DNA of 64,000 nt from Sphingopyxis sp. UBA6723 (GCF_002454115.1 NZ_DKIH01000013.1:257717-321716), one strand, 5' to 3'. Shown: positions 34,284 through 43,731, counted from the first letter of the stretch. Translations and numbers: made by a program. The notes: a model not told the origin generated them from the sequence alone.

Positions 34284-34670
34284 ATGACCAAGGATGTTTT
34301 GCGATCGGCAGTCGCGGCGGTGATCGGAATCGCCGTCGCCTTTGGACTGATCTGGCTGGCGCAATATGCGGGTAACGAAATCTCGCCCGCTGAATATGAT
34401 CTCGACACCGGCGAAATCTTGATCCCGATCGGATCGACGGTCGCCCTGATCGTCGGCTGGTTCATCGGCACCTTCGCCGGTGGCTGGCTCGCGATGCGGG
34501 TCTCCACAGGCACCGGCGCGGGCTGGATCGTCGCCGGGTCAGTAATCGGCGCGGCCCTCTACCGCGCCGTCACCCTGGCCGATACCTGGTGGATCATGGC
34601 GCTGGGCGTCGCGGTACCGCTCGCGGCCGTGTGGTTGGCGCAGCGGGCGACAAGGATCATCGCCGACTGA
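34284..34670 (+). CDS. Small integral membrane protein, unknown function
   Basis: A 128-residue protein with four likely membrane helices: residues 8-27 (AAVIGIAVAFGLIWLAQYA), 47-70 (STVALIVGWFIGTFAGGWLAMRV), 76-92 (GAGWIVAGSVIGAALY) and 100-117. A periplasmic or cytoplasmic loop between the first two is acidic (PAEYDLDTGEI). No family recognised. I start at the ATG three bases after an in-frame GTG. It stands 61 bases after the short-chain dehydrogenase. Confidence 0.8.
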   Translation: MTKDVLRSAVAAVIGIAVAFGLIWLAQYAGNEISPAEYDLDTGEILIPIGSTVALIVGWFIGTFAGGWLAMRVSTGTGAGWIVAGSVIGAALYRAVTLADTWWIMALGVAVPLAAVWLAQRATRIIAD

Positions 34671-34676
34671 AATACC

Positions 34677-34742
34677 GTCGCCCCCGCAAAGGCGGGGGCC
34701 GTTAGCAGCCTGCCCAGCGGCCCCCGCCTTCGCGGGGGCGAC
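34677..34742. repeat. Intergenic inverted repeat, CGCCCCCGC family
   Basis: GTCGCCCCCGCAAAGGCGGGGGCC and GGCCCCCGCCTTCGCGGGGGCGAC form arms that pair with each other, and each arm is itself partly self-complementary. It lies between the converging membrane-protein (+) and beta-lactamase-like (-) genes. It could terminate both transcripts. This is the third sequence family of such elements in the window. Confidence 0.75.
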
Positions 34743-34747
34743 CGGCC

Positions 34748-35920
34748 TTATTTCGCTTCATTGTCCACCGCAGCCTGCACCGATTTGTAGAACGCCTCAC
34801 GCGCCGAGCCGACGCCTTCGGGATCGGTCGCCGTCGGCCAGTTGCCGTTCGACGCAATCACCAGCTTGCGCTTGGGATCAATGAAAATGCCCTGACCGAA
34901 AATGCCCTGCGCCGCGAAGCTGCCATCGTCGTTGGTCCACCACTGATAGCCATAACCGCGGCCCGGTACATTGATCCCCGCCTGTTTGGTCGTTGCCGCC
35001 TCGATCCAGTCGTCGGGGACAATCTTGACCCCGCCCGCAACGCCTCCGTCCAACACAAACTGGCCAAGCCGCGCATAATCCTTGAGGCTCGCCGATATGC
35101 AGCACCCGCTGATTTCATGTCCGGTGGCGCCCAGCATCCAAATGGCATCCTGCTCCATACCGAAAGGCTTCCAGACCTTCTCGGACAGATACGCGGAGAG
35201 CGTCTTGCCGGTGGCGCTCGATACCAAAACCCCGATCAGGTTCGTTTCGCCGGTGCTGTAAAGCCACTTGGAACCCGCCGGAACATCGCGCGGCAAGGTT
35301 TTCATGTAGCTGACAGTGATGTCTTCGCCGGCGACGGGTTTTTGCAGATTGAATAGCGCCACGTCGGATTTCGGATCGGTATAATCCTCGTTCCATTTTA
35401 CCCCCGACGTCATCGTCAGCAACTGGCGCACCGACACATCGTCATAGGCCGATCCCCTCAGCCCGGGAATATAGACGGTCACCTTGTCGTCGAGGCTCTT
35501 GATATAGCCATCCTTCACCGCCGCACCAACGAGGGTCGAGGTAAAGCTTTTGGCGACCGAAAAGCTGGTCCAGCGTCCGTCCGGCCCATAGCCAAGCGCG
35601 TATTTCTCCAGCCGTATCTTGCCGTCCTGGACGATGATCAGGCCGGCGTTGCGCTGCTTCGCCATATAGGCATCGACATCGACACTCACGTCGAGCGGGG
35701 CGCCTTGCGGCAACGGATAGACCTTACCGCCCGCTTCAACCGTGTTGAATACGACCTTGGGCATGGTTTCGAGGGTGCGAAAGGCGCCGTCGCGTTGATC
35801 CTGGGTCCAGAATAGCACATTCATATCCTTTGGCAGCGTGTCGGTCGTTTGGGTGGATGCGGGCGCACTGCACCCCGCCACCGCGGCGCACAAAAGCGCC
35901 GCTACCAGATATCGTCGCAT
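34748..35920 (-). CDS. Beta-lactamase-like serine hydrolase, lipoprotein
   Basis: A 390-residue protein of the serine beta-lactamase / class C penicillin-binding protein family. It has a lipoprotein signal with lipobox AAVAGC at residues 11-16, so it should be membrane anchored and periplasmic. The catalytic motifs are SVAKSFTST (SxxK) and YSTGETN (YxN); GYGYQWW stands in the place of the KTG region. Esterase, peptidase or beta-lactamase activity is equally possible; most family members of this kind are esterases. Starts at MRRYLVAALL with GAGAGGG upstream. It is the last gene of a four-gene operon. Confidence 0.88.
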   Translation of the reverse strand: MRRYLVAALLCAAVAGCSAPASTQTTDTLPKDMNVLFWTQDQRDGAFRTLETMPKVVFNTVEAGGKVYPLPQGAPLDVSVDVDAYMAKQRNAGLIIVQDGKIRLEKYALGYGPDGRWTSFSVAKSFTSTLVGAAVKDGYIKSLDDKVTVYIPGLRGSAYDDVSVRQLLTMTSGVKWNEDYTDPKSDVALFNLQKPVAGEDITVSYMKTLPRDVPAGSKWLYSTGETNLIGVLVSSATGKTLSAYLSEKVWKPFGMEQDAIWMLGATGHEISGCCISASLKDYARLGQFVLDGGVAGGVKIVPDDWIEAATTKQAGINVPGRGYGYQWWTNDDGSFAAQGIFGQGIFIDPKRKLVIASNGNWPTATDPEGVGSAREAFYKSVQAAVDNEAK

Positions 35921-35940
35921 AGAAACCCTCTCCCCTGTTT

Positions 35941-37221
35941 TCAGGCCGTTTTCTCGAGCGTGACTTGCGCAACATTGATACCACCGCCGCGAAACCCGCC
36001 CTCGCAATACTGCAAATAATAACGCCAAAGCCGCACGAAACGGTCGTCGAAGCCGGCTGGTAACTGATCGGCAGCGACCGCCGCATCGAACCGTTCGCGC
36101 CACTGGCGCAGTGTTTCGGCATAATCCTCGCCAAAGTGGTGGACGTCGCGCCATGCCAGCCCGCGCGCTGCGGCGAGCGCGCGGAAGCGGCTTTCGGAGA
36201 TCAGGCAGCCCCCCGGAAAGATATAGGCCTGAATGAAGTCGCTGCTCGCCGCGTAGCGCTCGAACAGCGCATCGTTGATGAGGATATATTGGATCGCCGC
36301 CTTGCCGCCGGGGCGCAGCAAGCGCGCGATGGCGTCGAGATAGGTCGGCCAATAAGCCTGCCCGACGGCTTCGACCATTTCGACGCTGGCGATCGCGTCA
36401 TAGGGGCCCTGCGCGTCGCGATAGTCGCAAAGTTCGATGCGCGAGCGTCCTGACAGATCGACCGCTGCGAGCCGTGCATCGGCGATCTCGGCCTGCGACG
36501 GAGACAAGGTGATGCCGGTGTAGATCACATCGTGGCGCTCGACGGCACGTTCGGCCAGCGCACCCCAGCCACAGCCGATTTCCAGCAAGCGGCCACCCGA
36601 TCGCAGATCAAGCCGGTCAAGAATCGCATCGACCTTGCCCGTCTGCGCCTCCTCCAAGGATTGGCCCGGATCGGCGAACAATGCGCTGGAATAATTCATC
36701 GCGTTGTCGAGCCACAAGCGATAGAAATCATTGCCCAAATCATAGTGCGCATGGATGTTTCGTTTCGCGCCGCGACGGTCATTGCGGTTCAGGAGATGCG
36801 CGAGCTTGTTCAGCCAGCGCAGGGGACCGCGCGCGCGCGCAACGTCGCCCAGCGATTCGCCATTGCGCATGAATAGGTCGAACAGCGGCACCGGATCGGG
36901 CGAGGCCCACTCACCCGCGTCCCAGGCGCGATACCAGCCCACCGATCCCGACATCGCCAGCCGCGCGAGAGCGGCCCAGCTATGGAGATGAACAATCGCG
37001 GTAGGCCCTTTCCCGCGCCCGCCCAGCAGTCGCACACCGCCATCAGGCGTGTGTGCCTCAATCGTACCGAGCGCGAGCCCCGTGTCGATCCGGTCGAGCA
37101 ATCGGTGAAACAGTCCGGCAGGCGCCAATGCCAGCAGCCGCGCCATCGCGCCGCCGCTGCGATAAGCGCGATCGGCGCGGAGCAACTGCTTGCCACGGCG
37201 CGGGCTGACATGCGTGTTCAT
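35941..37221 (-). CDS. Cyclopropane-fatty-acyl-phospholipid synthase-family methyltransferase
   Basis: A 426-residue S-adenosylmethionine-dependent methyltransferase of the CFA synthase family, which modifies unsaturated acyl chains of membrane lipids. The SAM loop is LLEIGCGWGALAERA near residue 200, preceded by HYDLGNDFYRLWLD, and QYILINDALFERY follows later. Length is a bit above E. coli Cfa. I choose the ATG giving MNTHVSPRRG, with CAGGAGG five bases before it. It lies 35 bases after photolyase and 20 bases before the serine hydrolase, within a four-gene operon. Bacterial clusters of photolyase and CFA-type genes are often light- or stress-responsive. Confidence 0.92.
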   Translation of the reverse strand: MNTHVSPRRGKQLLRADRAYRSGGAMARLLALAPAGLFHRLLDRIDTGLALGTIEAHTPDGGVRLLGGRGKGPTAIVHLHSWAALARLAMSGSVGWYRAWDAGEWASPDPVPLFDLFMRNGESLGDVARARGPLRWLNKLAHLLNRNDRRGAKRNIHAHYDLGNDFYRLWLDNAMNYSSALFADPGQSLEEAQTGKVDAILDRLDLRSGGRLLEIGCGWGALAERAVERHDVIYTGITLSPSQAEIADARLAAVDLSGRSRIELCDYRDAQGPYDAIASVEMVEAVGQAYWPTYLDAIARLLRPGGKAAIQYILINDALFERYAASSDFIQAYIFPGGCLISESRFRALAAARGLAWRDVHHFGEDYAETLRQWRERFDAAVAADQLPAGFDDRFVRLWRYYLQYCEGGFRGGGINVAQVTLEKTA

Positions 37222-37256
37222 AGCGCCCTCCTGCCCCAAAGTCCGGCGCCTGACAA

Positions 37257-38645
37257 TCAGTTGCCGCGCGCCTTCATGACGTCATAGGCCGCCAGCGCAC
37301 GCTCCCTTGCCTCGCGGTGTCCGATAATTTTTGCCGGGTACGTCGGCGGGCGCTGTCCAAAGGCGTCGGGGTCGTGGAGAGCCGGTTCGGTCAGCTCTGC
37401 CAGTTCGGGAACCCAGGCGCGAATATAGTCTGCGGCATCGAACTTCTCCGACTGGGTCAGCGGCGCCATGATCCGCGGAAACATATTGCTGTCGACCCCG
37501 CTCCCCGCCACCCACTGCCAGTTGACGGCATTGGAGGCGTAATCGGCATCGACCAATGTATCCCAGAACCATTGCTCGCCCTGCCGCCAGTCGATCAGCA
37601 AATGTTTGATCAGGAAGCTCGCCGCGATCATCCGCACCCGGTTGTGCATCCATCCCGTCGCCCACAGCTGGCGCATCCCGGCATCGACAATCGGATAGCC
37701 GGTGCGCCCCTGTTGCCAGGCCGCTAGATCGGCATCGGCCGAGCCACCGCTCCGCCATGGCAAAGCGTCATCGAATGCCGAGCGCGCGCTGCGGCTGCCA
37801 TAATCGGGAAATTGGAGGATGACATTCTGCGCATAGTCGCGCCACCCGATTTCGCCGAGAAAGACATCGACAGATCCCCCGGCATCGGCCGTGCGGTGCC
37901 ATATTGTCACGGGTGACACCTCACCGAAATGAAGATGCGGTGACAGACGCGAGCTGCCCTCCTGCGACGGCAGGTTGCGGAGGCGATCATAGTCCGCCGC
38001 CACATCAACGAAAGCCGCGATCCTTTTGCACGCGCCGGCCTCGCCCGGTGCCCATTCTGCGGCAAAGCCGGTGGCCCAATCGGGCTTGGTCGGTAGCAGC
38101 CCCCAGTCAGCGAGCGCATCCGAAGCGGGCCACATATGGGGCGCCGTGATGTCACGCGGACAATTCAACGGACTGGGCGGCGGCATATGCTCCTTCAAAG
38201 CCCGCCAGAACGGGGTGTAGATCTTGTACGGCGTGCCGCCCCCGGTGGTCAGCGATCCCGGCGGCAGCAAGTAGTTGCCATCGTGGCACTGCAAGTCGAG
38301 CCGCTTCGCCACCGCCTTTTCGGCGTTGCGCCACCATGGTTCGTAGTGGCGCAGGCAGTGCACCGCCGCCGCACCCGTTTCTTCTGCAATCAAAGCGAGT
38401 TGTTCTTCACACTTTCCGCGCCGCAGGATCATTCGCGATCCCTTTTCGCGCAGGCTCGCGTCAAGGCTGGCAAGGCTGTGGTGCAGCCACCATCGCGATG
38501 CCGCGCCCATGCGGCGATGCTTGGGTGTTTCGTCGTCCAGAATATACACCGGTATCACCGGCCCTGATGCCGCTGCGGCGACCAGTGCTGGCTGATCCGA
38601 CAGCCGCAAGTCGCGCCGGAACCAGAGAATGACGGGCGCTGTCAT
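37257..38645 (-). CDS. phrB: Deoxyribodipyrimidine photolyase
   Basis: A 462-residue DNA photolyase repairing UV-induced pyrimidine dimers with blue light. It has the N-terminal antenna domain starting VILWFRRDLRLSDQPAL and the FAD-binding helical domain with TGYPIVDAGMRQLWATGWMHNRVRM and WASNAVNWQWVAGSG-like DADYASNAVNWQW. The antenna cofactor, MTHF or a deazaflavin, cannot be decided. The start ATG overlaps the stop of the upstream membrane gene (ATGA), so the two are coupled. Confidence 0.95.
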   Translation of the reverse strand: MTAPVILWFRRDLRLSDQPALVAAAASGPVIPVYILDDETPKHRRMGAASRWWLHHSLASLDASLREKGSRMILRRGKCEEQLALIAEETGAAAVHCLRHYEPWWRNAEKAVAKRLDLQCHDGNYLLPPGSLTTGGGTPYKIYTPFWRALKEHMPPPSPLNCPRDITAPHMWPASDALADWGLLPTKPDWATGFAAEWAPGEAGACKRIAAFVDVAADYDRLRNLPSQEGSSRLSPHLHFGEVSPVTIWHRTADAGGSVDVFLGEIGWRDYAQNVILQFPDYGSRSARSAFDDALPWRSGGSADADLAAWQQGRTGYPIVDAGMRQLWATGWMHNRVRMIAASFLIKHLLIDWRQGEQWFWDTLVDADYASNAVNWQWVAGSGVDSNMFPRIMAPLTQSEKFDAADYIRAWVPELAELTEPALHDPDAFGQRPPTYPAKIIGHREARERALAAYDVMKARGN

Positions 38646-39601
38646 TCGTCGCGCGTCGCGGTATCAGGCGCGGTCAGCCGAACCTGGAACCGGTCCTGCG
38701 ACAAAGGATGCATGAAGCGCTGGTCGCGCAGCATGATGGCGTCCCCGTCCTTCTGCGCCACCGGCATCCGCGCCCAGAATAGAAACGCGCGTGCGTCAGG
38801 ATCGCCCATCAGCCATAGTTCCAGCCGGGGATCATCCATCCCGGTCGGCTGGCCACTGATGTCGAGATTGCCGCCAACGCCAGGGGTGAAATCGCCGCTC
38901 CCGTACCGCTCAGGCGTGCGCCAGAAGATATCGCGCTGCCAGAAAGCCAGCGGCGGAGGGCTGGCAACCACCAGCGCGTCACGATGCCCACTCGCGGCGA
39001 GCGCACTCGCGGTCGTCCGTTCGGCGGCGCCGGTGATCAGGCCGTTGGCAAAGATATAGGCGCACACGACTGTAAAGCCGACCCATGCGGGCCTTTGCCA
39101 ATTCGCCGTCCCGCCTCGCTCTCGGCGTAGCGACAGCCAGACCGACAGGCCGAGCGCGATCCAAATCCACAAGTCGATAATGAAGATCGTGTCGCCATAA
39201 AACCATTGCGACGAAAAGGGCTCGAGTAGGCGGATGCCGTAATTGTTCAGCCAGTCGAGCGCCGGGTGGCTGAGGCAACCGATATACGCAAGTGCCAGCA
39301 GCCAGCCCTTGTCGATAGGCAGCCGTCCGGTGGGGCGCTTGCCGCGCTTCGTCTGCCAGCGATCGAACCCCAGCATCGCCGCCCACAGCAGGATCGGCAG
39401 CACCAGCATCGCGATCGGCCCATGCGTAATCCCGCGCCGAAAGCCCAGATGCTGGACCCCGTCGAGCCACGCCAGACAGGCAGCGTCCACGTCGGGCAGG
39501 TTTGCCGCCAGAATCAGCGTCGGGATCGCCAGGCCAGTTTTCTTCTTGAGGCCCATCTGGCCCAGAACCGCGCCGAAGAGGCTGTGCGTGAGATTATCCA
39601 T
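38642..39601 (-). CDS. DUF457-family membrane protein (YdjM-like metal-dependent hydrolase)
   Basis: A 319-residue membrane protein beginning MDNLTHSLFGAVLGQMG, the hallmark of the YdjM/LexA-regulated DUF457 family, annotated as metal-dependent hydrolases. The histidines and aspartates in NLTHSLFG, ANLPDVDA, RRGITHGP and LSHPALDWLNNYG could bind metal. Several helices are visible in the N-terminal 200 residues, and the last 110 residues look soluble and periplasmic. E. coli ydjM is part of the SOS response, so co-transcription with photolyase is consistent with DNA-damage biology. First gene of the operon. Confidence 0.88.
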   Translation of the reverse strand: MDNLTHSLFGAVLGQMGLKKKTGLAIPTLILAANLPDVDAACLAWLDGVQHLGFRRGITHGPIAMLVLPILLWAAMLGFDRWQTKRGKRPTGRLPIDKGWLLALAYIGCLSHPALDWLNNYGIRLLEPFSSQWFYGDTIFIIDLWIWIALGLSVWLSLRRERGGTANWQRPAWVGFTVVCAYIFANGLITGAAERTTASALAASGHRDALVVASPPPLAFWQRDIFWRTPERYGSGDFTPGVGGNLDISGQPTGMDDPRLELWLMGDPDARAFLFWARMPVAQKDGDAIMLRDQRFMHPLSQDRFQVRLTAPDTATRDE

Positions 39602-39688
39602 CGCCGCTTGGTGGCGTGGATCGGTCTGCTTTGCAATGCGCTATGCGGACCGGTTCACGATCATGTTGTGAGCACCAACGGCTAACGC

Positions 39689-40726
39689 CTAAAGTTCCGG
39701 TCCACCCTCGGTCACGGTCCACGTCTGACCTTTTTTGAGCAGGCCTTGCAAATCGGCAGTCTTGCCCTCGCGGGCGGCCGCATTCTGGCGCCAAACATCG
39801 GATTCAAAGGTCGGGCGCGGGTCGTCATACAATACGCCAAGCGCCATCGGGAATTCGCCGAACGGCATTTCGACCAGCATATGCGCAACGCTGCGGTTGG
39901 TGACATCATGGACGATCACCCCGGCGGTCTGCCAGTCGCCATCGACGACGTCGACGGTCTTGAGGTGCAGCGCCTCGGCGTCGAGCGCGATCCCTTTGGT
40001 GCCTTTGGCATAGAGCATCGGTTCGCCATTTTCGAGCCAAAGCTGGCGATCCTCGGCACCCTTTGGTGCCGCAAAATCCTCGAATACGTCTTTGTTATAG
40101 ACGATACAGTTCTGGAAAATCTCGATAAAGGCCGCGCCCTTGTGGGCATGAGCCGCTTTCAACACCTCGGGCAGCTTCTTCGACACGTCAAAGCCGCGCG
40201 CCACGAAGCGCGATCCGGCGCCCAGCGCGAAAGCCGCGGGCTGCGCCGGGCGATCGACCGAGCCATAGGGCGTCGATGGGCTGGTCGTACCGACGCGGCT
40301 GGTCGGGGAATACTGCCCTTTGGTCAGGCCATAAATCTCGTTGTTGAACAGCATGATCTGGCAATCTAGATTGCGGCGGATCAGGTGCATCGTGTGATTG
40401 CCGCCGATCGACAGCCCGTCGCCGTCGCCGGTGACGATCCACACGTCGAGGTTCGGGTTGGCGAGCTTCAGCCCCGTCGCAAACGCCGGCGCGCGGCCGT
40501 GGATCGTATGAAAGCCATAAGTTTCCATATAATAGGGAAAGCGCGACGAGCAGCCGATACCGCTGATGAACACGGTATTCTCGGGCGCGGTGCCGATTTC
40601 GGGCATCGTGCGCTGCACCGCTTTGAGGATCGCATAGTCGCCGCAACCGGGACACCAGCGGACTTCCTGATCGGTTTCCCAATCCTTGAGCGTCGTCGTC
40701 CGCGCGATGGTGGTCATCTCGTTCAT
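39689..40726 (-). CDS. korB: 2-oxoacid:ferredoxin oxidoreductase beta subunit
   Basis: A 345-residue thiamine-diphosphate subunit of the 2-oxoglutarate:ferredoxin oxidoreductase family. The TPP motif is GDGDGLSIGGNHTMHLIRRN, and the neighbouring cysteines WCPGCGDY are the conserved N-terminal iron-sulfur/substrate region. It would form acyl-CoA, CO2 and reduced ferredoxin from a 2-oxo acid and CoA. The start overlaps the stop of the alpha subunit by four bases (ATGA). Substrate 2-oxoglutarate is the family default but pyruvate or branched-chain oxo acids cannot be excluded. Confidence 0.92.
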   Translation of the reverse strand: MNEMTTIARTTTLKDWETDQEVRWCPGCGDYAILKAVQRTMPEIGTAPENTVFISGIGCSSRFPYYMETYGFHTIHGRAPAFATGLKLANPNLDVWIVTGDGDGLSIGGNHTMHLIRRNLDCQIMLFNNEIYGLTKGQYSPTSRVGTTSPSTPYGSVDRPAQPAAFALGAGSRFVARGFDVSKKLPEVLKAAHAHKGAAFIEIFQNCIVYNKDVFEDFAAPKGAEDRQLWLENGEPMLYAKGTKGIALDAEALHLKTVDVVDGDWQTAGVIVHDVTNRSVAHMLVEMPFGEFPMALGVLYDDPRPTFESDVWRQNAAAREGKTADLQGLLKKGQTWTVTEGGPEL

Positions 40727-42585
40727 GCTAGTGCCTCCTCAATGGCGGCTTCAATCTCGGCGATCGTGAAGGGCTGGCCCGACACTTTGTTCACCGGTTT
40801 GGCGTCAACCAGATACTGATCGCGCAGCACGGTCTTGAGCTGGCCGGTGTTCATTTCGGGTATGATGACCTTGTCATAGCTTTTGAGCAGTTCGCCCAGA
40901 TTGGCGGGCAGCGGCCAGATGTGGCGGATATGGATATGGCTGACGTCGGCGCCCTCGGCGCGCTTGCGGCGCACCGCCTGATGGATCGGGCCAAAGGTGG
41001 AGCCCCAGCCGACGACCGCCAGCTTGCCGCTTTCTGCGCCAAGTTCGACGATCTGGTCAGGCACTTTGATGCCGTCGATCTTGGCCTTGCGGATGTCGGT
41101 CATCATCTGATGGTTCGATGCTTCGTAATTGATGTGGCCGGTATCGATTTCCTTCTCGATCCCGCCGATACGGTGGAGCAGGCCGGGGGTACCGGGCTTG
41201 ACCCACGGACGCTTGAGGTTTTCGTCGCGGCCATAGGGCTTGAAACCGTCCTCGGGCACCTCCGTCAAGAATTCGACCGGGAACGCTTCGTAGGTCGTGA
41301 GATCTGGCACCGCCCATGGCTCAGCCGCATTGGCGATATAGCCATCGGTCAGCAGGATCACCGGGGTCATATATTGCACCGCAATCCGCACCGCCTCAAT
41401 GGCACATTCGAACGCATCGCCGGGCGAGCGCGCCGAAATCACGGGCATCGGCGCATCGCCGTTGCGGCCATAGACCGCCTGATACAGATCCGACTGCTCG
41501 GTCTTCGTCGGCAGGCCGGTCGACGGGCCACCGCGCTGCGAGTTCACGATGACCAGCGGCAGCTCGGTCATGATCGCGAGGCCCATCGCCTCGCCCTTCA
41601 GCGCGATCCCAGGCCCTGACGAGCTGGTGACGCCGAGCGATCCGCCATAGCTCGCGCCGATCGCCGAGCAGATGGCGGCGATCTCGTCCTCGGCCTGGAA
41701 GGTCGTGACGTCATATTCCTTGAGCCGCGACAGGTGATGGAGAATCGCCGACGCCGGCGTAATCGGATAACCGCCAAAGAACATCGGCAGTTTCGCCAGC
41801 TGCGCTCCCGCAACAAGCCCGAGCGCGATGCCCTCGGCACCGGTCAGCGTGCGATAGAGGCCCGGCGCGACGGGCGCGGGATCGACATGGTGCTGCTTGA
41901 GCGGCCCGGCCAATTCGGCGGTCTCGCCATAGGCATGACCTGCGTTCAGCGCCGCGATATTCGCCGCGGCCAAATCGGGCGCCTTGGCAAATTTCGCGTT
42001 GAGCCAATCGACGAGCGGCGCGCGGTCGCGGTCGAACATCCACAGCGCCAGCCCCAGCGTCCACATATTCTTGCAGCGCAGCGCTTCCTTGTTGCCAAGT
42101 CCGAAGGGCTTCACCGCATCCATCGTCAGCTGGCTGATGTTGAGCTTCAGCAACTGCCACTTTGCCAGACTGCCGTCATCGAGCGGGTTGGCGTCATATT
42201 TCGCCTTGGCGAGGTTGCGGTCGTTGAACTCGCCCTCGTCGGCGATGATCAGCCCGCCCTGTTTGAGCGAAGGCACATTGGTCTTAAGCGCCGCCGGGTT
42301 CATCGCGACGAGCACGTCGGGCGCATCGCCAGCGGTGTCGATCGCCGAGGACCCGAAATTGATCTGGAACGCCGACACGCCAAACAAGGTGCCCTGCGGT
42401 GCACGGATCTCGGCGGGAAAATCGGGGAAGGTCGCAAAATCGTTGCCCGCGAGCGCCGAGGACAGCGTGAACTGACCACCGGTCAACTGCATTCCGTCGC
42501 CGCTATCGCCTGCAAACCTGACTACCACTGCATCCGAAAGGGGGGACTGCCGCTTGCCGGCTTCGTCCACTACCGCTGTCGCCAT
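40723..42585 (-). CDS. korA: 2-oxoacid:ferredoxin oxidoreductase alpha subunit (gamma-alpha fusion)
   Basis: A 620-residue fusion of the gamma domain (N-terminal, residues 1-200, starting VVRFAGDSGDGMQLTGGQ) with the alpha domain, as in KorA-type proteins. The alpha part has GGYPITPASAILHHLS and ELPLVIVNSQRGGPSTGLPT, conserved pyrimidine-binding and CoA-site blocks. No iron-sulfur cluster motif is present, consistent with the beta subunit or a partner ferredoxin holding it; no ferredoxin gene is adjacent. First gene of the two-gene operon. Confidence 0.92.
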   Translation of the reverse strand: MATAVVDEAGKRQSPLSDAVVVRFAGDSGDGMQLTGGQFTLSSALAGNDFATFPDFPAEIRAPQGTLFGVSAFQINFGSSAIDTAGDAPDVLVAMNPAALKTNVPSLKQGGLIIADEGEFNDRNLAKAKYDANPLDDGSLAKWQLLKLNISQLTMDAVKPFGLGNKEALRCKNMWTLGLALWMFDRDRAPLVDWLNAKFAKAPDLAAANIAALNAGHAYGETAELAGPLKQHHVDPAPVAPGLYRTLTGAEGIALGLVAGAQLAKLPMFFGGYPITPASAILHHLSRLKEYDVTTFQAEDEIAAICSAIGASYGGSLGVTSSSGPGIALKGEAMGLAIMTELPLVIVNSQRGGPSTGLPTKTEQSDLYQAVYGRNGDAPMPVISARSPGDAFECAIEAVRIAVQYMTPVILLTDGYIANAAEPWAVPDLTTYEAFPVEFLTEVPEDGFKPYGRDENLKRPWVKPGTPGLLHRIGGIEKEIDTGHINYEASNHQMMTDIRKAKIDGIKVPDQIVELGAESGKLAVVGWGSTFGPIHQAVRRKRAEGADVSHIHIRHIWPLPANLGELLKSYDKVIIPEMNTGQLKTVLRDQYLVDAKPVNKVSGQPFTIAEIEAAIEEALA

Positions 42586-42783
42586 TTTATCTTCTGCCTT
42601 GAATCTTGCGAACCTGTGACGCTGGCCTAGGCCTGTGGGCGCGATGCCGCAATTCAGAAAAAATTGTGCGCTGCAAACTTCAAACGCCCGAATGGGTTGC
42701 CAATTGCCATTGAATTATCCGCCGTGATGCCGAATAGCAGCGCGAACAACAGGCCGCCCAAGCGGAAAGAAGGGATCAGCAGG

Positions 42784-43731
42784 ATGACCGACGGTACCAC
42801 CCATTTCACGCGTCCCGACGTGGCGATGTTCCTGGCGTTTCTCAACGCGCAGGAAGGCCCCAAGATGGAAGAACTTCCGCCTGCCGAGGCGCGTGAAATG
42901 TTTCGGATGATGGCCCAGATGGCCGACGCCCCGCGCGGCGAGATCGCCAAGGTCGAGGATCGGACAATTCCCGGCCCCGCGGGCGAGATTTCAATCCGTC
43001 TCTATGACAATCGTCCCGACCGGGAGCCTGGCCCGGTGATGGTCTTTTATCACGGCGGCGGTTGGGTGATCGGCGACCTTGATACCCATGATTCCTATTG
43101 CGCCGAAGCTGCGCGGATACTCGACATGCCCGTGATCGCGGTCGATTATCGCCTCGCCCCAGAATATCCCTTCCCTGCCGCGCCCGATGATTGCGAAGCG
43201 GCAACGCGCTGGGTTGCCGATCATTTCCCCTGCACCGGCCTGGTCCTGTCGGGAGAAAGTGCCGGCGGGAATCTGACTATCGCGACCGCGCTGACCCTGC
43301 GTGACAAACCGGCCTCAAAGCCCGTGATTGCCATGCACCCAATCTATCCCGCCGTGACAACGCACGATGACTGGCAAAGCTACCGCGATTTCGGCGAAGG
43401 TCATTTGCTGACAACCGGCAGCATGACCTGGTTCGGCAATCATTATGCCGCGGACCCCACCGATTATCGAGCGTCGCCGCTCGATTTTCCGGCGGAAGGC
43501 CTGCCGCCAACCTTGCTCACCACCGCGGGACTCGATCCGCTCCGCGATCAGGGCCGCGCCTATGCCGCGAAGCTGATCGAAGCTGGCGTGCCGACAACCT
43601 ATCGTGAAGCGGCGGGCAGCATTCACGGCTATATCAATCTCGCGCAAGGCATCCCGAGCGCAAGGGAGGACATTCGCGGCGCCTTGATGGTCTTGAAAGC
43701 GATCGTGGCCGAGGCGAGCGGGGCGGCATGA
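42784..43731 (+). CDS. Alpha/beta hydrolase, hormone-sensitive-lipase type
   Basis: A 315-residue esterase/lipase of the HSL (bacterial family IV) group. The oxyanion loop is VFYHGGGWVIGD and the nucleophile elbow SGESAGGN carries the catalytic serine; the aspartate is likely in TTAGLDPLRDQG and the histidine in GSIHGYINL. Family members hydrolyse short-chain esters. The start is MTDGTTHFTRPD; an open upstream extension of 40 codons lies in the promoter region shared with the divergent korA. The stop codon overlaps the rppH start (ATGA). Confidence 0.9.
   Translation: MTDGTTHFTRPDVAMFLAFLNAQEGPKMEELPPAEAREMFRMMAQMADAPRGEIAKVEDRTIPGPAGEISIRLYDNRPDREPGPVMVFYHGGGWVIGDLDTHDSYCAEAARILDMPVIAVDYRLAPEYPFPAAPDDCEAATRWVADHFPCTGLVLSGESAGGNLTIATALTLRDKPASKPVIAMHPIYPAVTTHDDWQSYRDFGEGHLLTTGSMTWFGNHYAADPTDYRASPLDFPAEGLPPTLLTTAGLDPLRDQGRAYAAKLIEAGVPTTYREAAGSIHGYINLAQGIPSAREDIRGALMVLKAIVAEASGAA

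Noticed and set aside
35921..36352. Extension of the beta-lactamase-like gene to 36352 in the same frame.
   Set aside because: It overlaps the CFA-synthase-like gene, while the internal start at 35920 has a ribosome site and a lipoprotein signal directly after it.
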